DNA of 47,150 nt from Streptomyces aureus. Lineage in GTDB: Bacteria > Actinomycetota > Actinomycetes > Streptomycetales > Streptomycetaceae. The stretch is from assembly GCF_000725495.1 (NCBI RefSeq), contig NZ_KL647042.1, positions 231,591 to 278,740 on the forward strand. The letters are read 5' to 3'. The notes under the pieces were generated by a model. That model was not told the DNA's origin. It saw nothing but the letters and a program-made list of their open reading frames with translations, and made no database searches. The position numbers and the translations under genes were made by a program. This document shows, one piece after another, positions 44,284-47,150 of this stretch. Within the stretch, counting starts at the first letter, position 1; each line of letters begins with the position of its first letter.

Positions 44284-46698
44284 TCAGCTCTGCGGACGGT
44301 GAGCGGTCTCGCCCTCCGCGTCCTCTTCGCCGTCCTGGCCGTCCTCGGCTTCCTCGTCGTTGTCCTCGTCCTCGAGGTCGTCGACGTCGTCCGTGAGGCC
44401 GTCCGTGCCGTCCGTGGTCGCGGGCTCGATCTCGTCCGCGTCCTCGTCGTCCTCGTCGGCGTCCTGGTGCTCGTCCTCGGCGTGGACGTCCTTGGCGGCC
44501 TCGGTCGCCTTCGTGTCCGCGCCCGGGGTCTCGTCGTCCTCCACGAGGGCGTCGACGAACTCGATACCGTCCATCTCGGCGAGCCGGTCGGAGGCGTCCG
44601 TGCTGCCGTCCTTGTCGGACTCGACGGTCTTGGCGAACCACTCGCGCGCCTCGCCCTCGCGTCCGGCGGCGAGCAGCGCGTCGGCGTAGGCGTAGCGCAG
44701 TCGGGCGGTCCAGGGCTGGACGGAGTTCGAGGCCAGCTCGGGGCTCTGCAGGGTGACGATGGCGGCGTCGAGCTGGTCCATGTCACGCCGGGCACCGGCC
44801 GCCACGAGACGCATCTCGACCTGGCCGGCCTTGTCCAGCTTCTGCACCTCGGGCGCCCCGGCCATCTCGAGCGCCTTCTCGGGCCGGCCGAGACCGCGCT
44901 CGCAGTCGGCCATCACGGGCCACAGCTCCACGCTGCCGGTCATCCGGCGCGCGGCGCGGAACTCGGCGAGCGCCTCGCTGTACTTCTGGTTCGCGTACGC
45001 GGCGAAGCCGGCGGCCTCGCGCACGGCGGCGACACGGGACGCGAGACGCAGCGCGATCCTCGAGTACGCGTAGGCGCCCTCGGGGTCCTCGTCGATGAGA
45101 CGGGCGACCATCACCAGGTTGCGGGAGACGTCCTCGGCGAGACCCTTGGGCAGGCTCAGGAGCTCCTGACGCACGTCCTGGTCGATCTCCTCGCCCGTGA
45201 CGTCGTCCGGGATGGGCAGCCGCTTGATCGGCTCGCGGTCGCGGTCGCGGTCGTCGCGGTAACGGCCGCCCCCACGCCGGTCGTCGCCACCGCGGTCGTC
45301 ACGGCCACGGAAGCCACCGGGGCGCCCGCCGCGGTCGTCGCGGCGCGGGCCGCCACGGCCGCGGTCGTCCCGTCCCCGGTCGTCACGGCCGCGGTAGCCG
45401 CCGCCGTTGCCGCCACGGCTGTCGTCACGACGGAACCCACCGCGGTCGTCGTCACGACGCGGGCCGCTGGGCCGCTCGTCACGACGGAAGTCGCTGCCGC
45501 CACGGCTGTCGTCGCGACGGAAGCCGCCACGGTCGTCGCCCCGGCGCTCGTCACGGCGGAAGTCGCTGCCACCGCGGCTGTCGTCGCGGCGGAACCCACC
45601 GCGGTCGTCGTCACGACGGGGACCGCTGGGCCGCTCGTCACGACGGAAGGAGGAAGGACGCTCGGCGTCACGGCGGAAGCCGCCACCACCACGGTTGTCA
45701 TCGCCGCGGTAGCCGCCGCCGGAGCGGTTGTCGTCGCGGCGGAACCCACCGCGGTCGTCGTCACGGCGCGGGCCGCTGGGCCGCTCGTCACGACGGAAGT
45801 CGCTGCCGCCACGGCTGTCGTCACGGCGGAAGCCACCGCGGTCGTCGTCACGACGGGGACCGCTGGGCCGCTCGTCACGACGGAAGGAGGACGGACGCTC
45901 GGCATCGCGACGGAAGCCGCCACCACCACGGTTGTCGTCACGACGGTCGTCGCGGCGGAAGTCGCCGCGGTCACCACGGTCGTCACGGCGGTAGCCGCCA
46001 CCGGAACGGTTGTCGTCACGACGGAACCCACCGCCGGTGCTGCCACCACGCTCGTCACGGCCACGGTAGCCACCGCCACTGCTTCCGCCACGGCTGTCGT
46101 CCCGACGGAAGCCACCACGGTCTCCGCCACCCTGGCGGTCGTCACGGCGGTAGCCGCCGGTGCTGCCGCCACGGTCGTCGCGGCGGAAGTCGCCGCGGTC
46201 ACTGCGGTCGTCACGGCGGTAGCCGCCACCGGAACGGTTGTCGTCACGACGGAACCCACCGCCGGTGCTGCCACCACGCTCGTCACGGCGGTACCCGCCG
46301 CGGTCGTCGTCACGGCGCGGGGCGCCGCCGCGGTCGTCGCGGTTGAAGGCGGGGCGGTCACCGTCGCGGCGGAAGCCGCTGCCGCCACGGTCGTCGCGGC
46401 GCGGGCCGCTCGGACGGTCGTCGCGACGGAACGGCGGCCGGCCGCCCCGGTCGCCACCACGGCTGTCGTCGCGGCCACGGTAGCCACCGCCACCGCTTCC
46501 GCCACGGCTGTCGTCCCGACGGAAGCCGCCACGCTCACCGCCGCGGTCACCGCCGCGGTCGTCGCGGCGGTCGTCACGCCGGCCGGAGCCCCCGCGGTCG
46601 TTGTCTCGGCGCGGACCACCGCGGTAGTCACCGCGGTCACCACTGTCACGACGGCGCTGGTCGCGCTCCGGTCGCTCGTCGGGAGAGTTGGTGGACAT
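44284..46698 (-). CDS. Large protein with Arg/Asp/Gly-rich repeats and a C-terminal TPR domain
   Basis: An 804-residue protein with three zones. Residues ~1-488 are almost entirely repeats of units such as FRRDDSRGGSDFRRDERPSG and PRRDDDRGG, a strongly charged disordered stretch like RGG-type RNA-binding or condensate-forming regions. Residues ~490-710 are helical TPR-like (SLPKGLAEDVSRNLVMVARL, AAYANQKYSEALAEFRAAR, YADALLAAGREGEAREWF). The last ~90 are very acidic (DDEDADEIEP, DDLEDEDNDEEAEDG). The ATG at 46698 has AGGAG 7 bases upstream. It lies just downstream of an rRNA operon, separated by its terminator. Role unknown; RNA or ribosome binding is inference from composition and place. Confidence 0.88.
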   Translation of the reverse strand: MSTNSPDERPERDQRRRDSGDRGDYRGGPRRDNDRGGSGRRDDRRDDRGGDRGGERGGFRRDDSRGGSGGGGYRGRDDSRGGDRGGRPPFRRDDRPSGPRRDDRGGSGFRRDGDRPAFNRDDRGGAPRRDDDRGGYRRDERGGSTGGGFRRDDNRSGGGYRRDDRSDRGDFRRDDRGGSTGGYRRDDRQGGGDRGGFRRDDSRGGSSGGGYRGRDERGGSTGGGFRRDDNRSGGGYRRDDRGDRGDFRRDDRRDDNRGGGGFRRDAERPSSFRRDERPSGPRRDDDRGGFRRDDSRGGSDFRRDERPSGPRRDDDRGGFRRDDNRSGGGYRGDDNRGGGGFRRDAERPSSFRRDERPSGPRRDDDRGGFRRDDSRGGSDFRRDERRGDDRGGFRRDDSRGGSDFRRDERPSGPRRDDDRGGFRRDDSRGGNGGGYRGRDDRGRDDRGRGGPRRDDRGGRPGGFRGRDDRGGDDRRGGGRYRDDRDRDREPIKRLPIPDDVTGEEIDQDVRQELLSLPKGLAEDVSRNLVMVARLIDEDPEGAYAYSRIALRLASRVAAVREAAGFAAYANQKYSEALAEFRAARRMTGSVELWPVMADCERGLGRPEKALEMAGAPEVQKLDKAGQVEMRLVAAGARRDMDQLDAAIVTLQSPELASNSVQPWTARLRYAYADALLAAGREGEAREWFAKTVESDKDGSTDASDRLAEMDGIEFVDALVEDDETPGADTKATEAAKDVHAEDEHQDADEDDEDADEIEPATTDGTDGLTDDVDDLEDEDNDEEAEDGQDGEEDAEGETAHRPQS
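45230..46670 (-). repeat. Degenerate tandem DNA repeats coding the RDD/RGG region
   Basis: About 1.4 kb built from short units such as CGGCGGAAGTCGCTGCC and GGTCGTCGTCACGACG variants. Nested longer copies of ~170-200 bp recur (for example the SDFRRDERPSGPRRDDDRGG block near 45470, 45780 and once more with changes). Copy number probably varies between strains. Confidence 0.8.
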
Positions 46699-46763
46699 GG
46701 GGTGACTCCTGTCTTCGGTACCGCAAGTCATTCTCGCGCAGCCGGGTACCCGGCGCGCTTCGG

Positions 46764-46816
46764 CAAAACAAAAAAGGACCCTCAGCCCCAGCGAGTCGCT
46801 GGGACCAAGGGTCCTC
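46764..46816 (-). terminator. Intrinsic terminator of the rRNA operon
   Basis: On the minus strand GGACCCT...CCCAGCG, ACT loop, CGCTGGG...AGGGTCC form a long two-part stem followed by TTTTTTGTTTT, the only classic T-tailed terminator in the window. It sits directly after 5S rRNA. Confidence 0.92.
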
Positions 46817-46822
46817 CAAATT

Positions 46823-46939
46823 TAGTTCGGCGGCGTCCTACTCTCCCACAGGGTCCCCCCTGCAGTACCATCGGCGCTGTGAGGCTTAGCTTCCGGGTTC
46901 GGAATGTAACCGGGCGTTTCCCTCTATGACCACCGAAAC
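46823..46939 (-). rRNA. rrf: 5S ribosomal RNA
   Basis: About 117 nt on the minus strand. The 5' end GTTTCGGTGGTCATAGAGGG, loop-A/B sequence CGCCCGGTTACATTCCGAAC, CCGGAAGCTAAGCC, then GCCGATGGTACTGC and the 3' GAGAGTAGGACGCCGCCGAA match streptomycete 5S rRNA as I remember it. The 5' and 3' ends pair as helix I. It lies ~133 nt after the 23S end; the spacer (46940-47072) has an AT-rich part near 46990-47030 and probable processing sequence but no tRNA. Confidence 0.95.
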
Positions 46940-47072
46940 CCTGTCAGACGCCTCGTGATGAAACGAGGCCTCGAACGGGCAGCGAACAAGCACACTTTTC
47001 AATTGATGAAGTGAAACTGTTCAGCCAGCACAACCGTTCGTTGTCTGGGAACTACACAGTGGACGCGAGCAA

Positions 47073-47150
47073 CTGAGGACAAGCCCTCGGCCTATTAGTA
47101 CCAGTCACCTCCACCCGTTACCGGGCTTCCAGATCTGGCCTATCAACCCA
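47073..47150 (-). rRNA. rrl: 23S ribosomal RNA, 3' end (partial)
   Basis: The last ~78 bases of 23S rRNA on the minus strand, continuing beyond the window. The sequence reads TGGGTTGATAGGCCAGATCT, then GGAAGCCCGGTAACGGGTGG, then GACTGGTACTAATAGGCCGA, and ends near GGGCTTGTCCTCAGTT, the conserved 23S end in actinomycetes. The exact mature end is uncertain by a few bases. Confidence 0.93.

Noticed and set aside
45230..46670. CRISPR-like repeat array
   Set aside because: The units are short, degenerate, without unique spacers, and code an in-frame repetitive protein.
42829..46929. A 1366-codon open frame on the plus strand across the DUF1015 and repeat-protein genes
   Set aside because: It is antisense to the RDD/TPR gene and out of frame with DUF1015. 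Its product is low-complexity Val/Ala/Thr sequence produced by repeat codons read backwards, and it runs through the rRNA region.

Overview
This window is very GC-rich DNA from an actinomycete, almost certainly a Streptomyces. Codon third positions are nearly all G or C, GTG starts are frequent, many genes overlap by GTGA or ATGA, and the 5S and 23S rRNA ends match the Streptomyces type from memory. The gene order (der-cmk-tyrA, scpAB-parA-ald, pyrG, recN-nadK-tlyA) recalls the SCO1750s-SCO1790s part of the S. coelicolor chromosome; this is a memory-based comparison and was not checked. It is mostly core chromosome with a few accessory spots. No transposase, phage gene, CRISPR array or tRNA was found.

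Layout. 1-3233: the end of a branched-chain-amino-acid-type ABC transporter (an ATPase probably fused to a permease outside the window, then a second ATPase), followed by two secreted Rpf-like proteins with LysM domains. 3768-5146: two conserved genes of unknown function. 5239-9779 (minus): aroH-tyrA-cmk-plsC-like-der, joining aromatic and nucleotide metabolism to ribosome assembly. 10060-11754 (plus): an anchored protein, a five-helix membrane protein and a Rieske lipoprotein, a small electron-transfer module.

11776-15216 is the most interesting accessory block. On the minus strand an NrtR-like Nudix/winged-helix protein, preceded by two overlapping palindromic operators, is followed by an ADP-ribosylglycohydrolase and a frameshifted RlaP-type nucleotidyltransferase. 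A second, intact RlaP-type nucleotidyltransferase converges on them. This looks like an autoregulated ADP-ribose/NAD-linked nucleic-acid repair or stress unit.

15338-20323 (minus): parA, a small basic protein, scpA, scpB and rluB in one translationally coupled chromosome-organisation operon. 20707-26734 (minus): pyrG, an ADP-ribose pyrophosphatase, a STAND/TPR NTPase and ald, with a repeat-rich ald leader. 27295-32351 (plus): a GH15 glycosidase, a berberine-bridge-type FAD oxidoreductase and a PucR regulator. 32376-37955 (minus): a glycosyltransferase, recN (its C-terminus replaced by extreme G/C homopolymers), nadK, tlyA and a small conserved gene. 37998-41592: an SCP2 protein and an iron-box-controlled siderophore importer (two permeases and an ATPase, no binding protein). 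41753-46698: a NagD-type phosphatase, a DUF1015 protein and a TPR protein with about 490 residues of Arg/Asp/Gly repeats. 46764-47150: the end of an rRNA operon on the minus strand (23S 3' end, spacer, 5S, T-tailed terminator).

Several genes (11776, 30723, 37998, 42857 and possibly the minus-strand gene starting at 2362) have a TANNNT hexamer 6-8 nt before the start codon and no Shine-Dalgarno sequence, which suggests leaderless transcripts.
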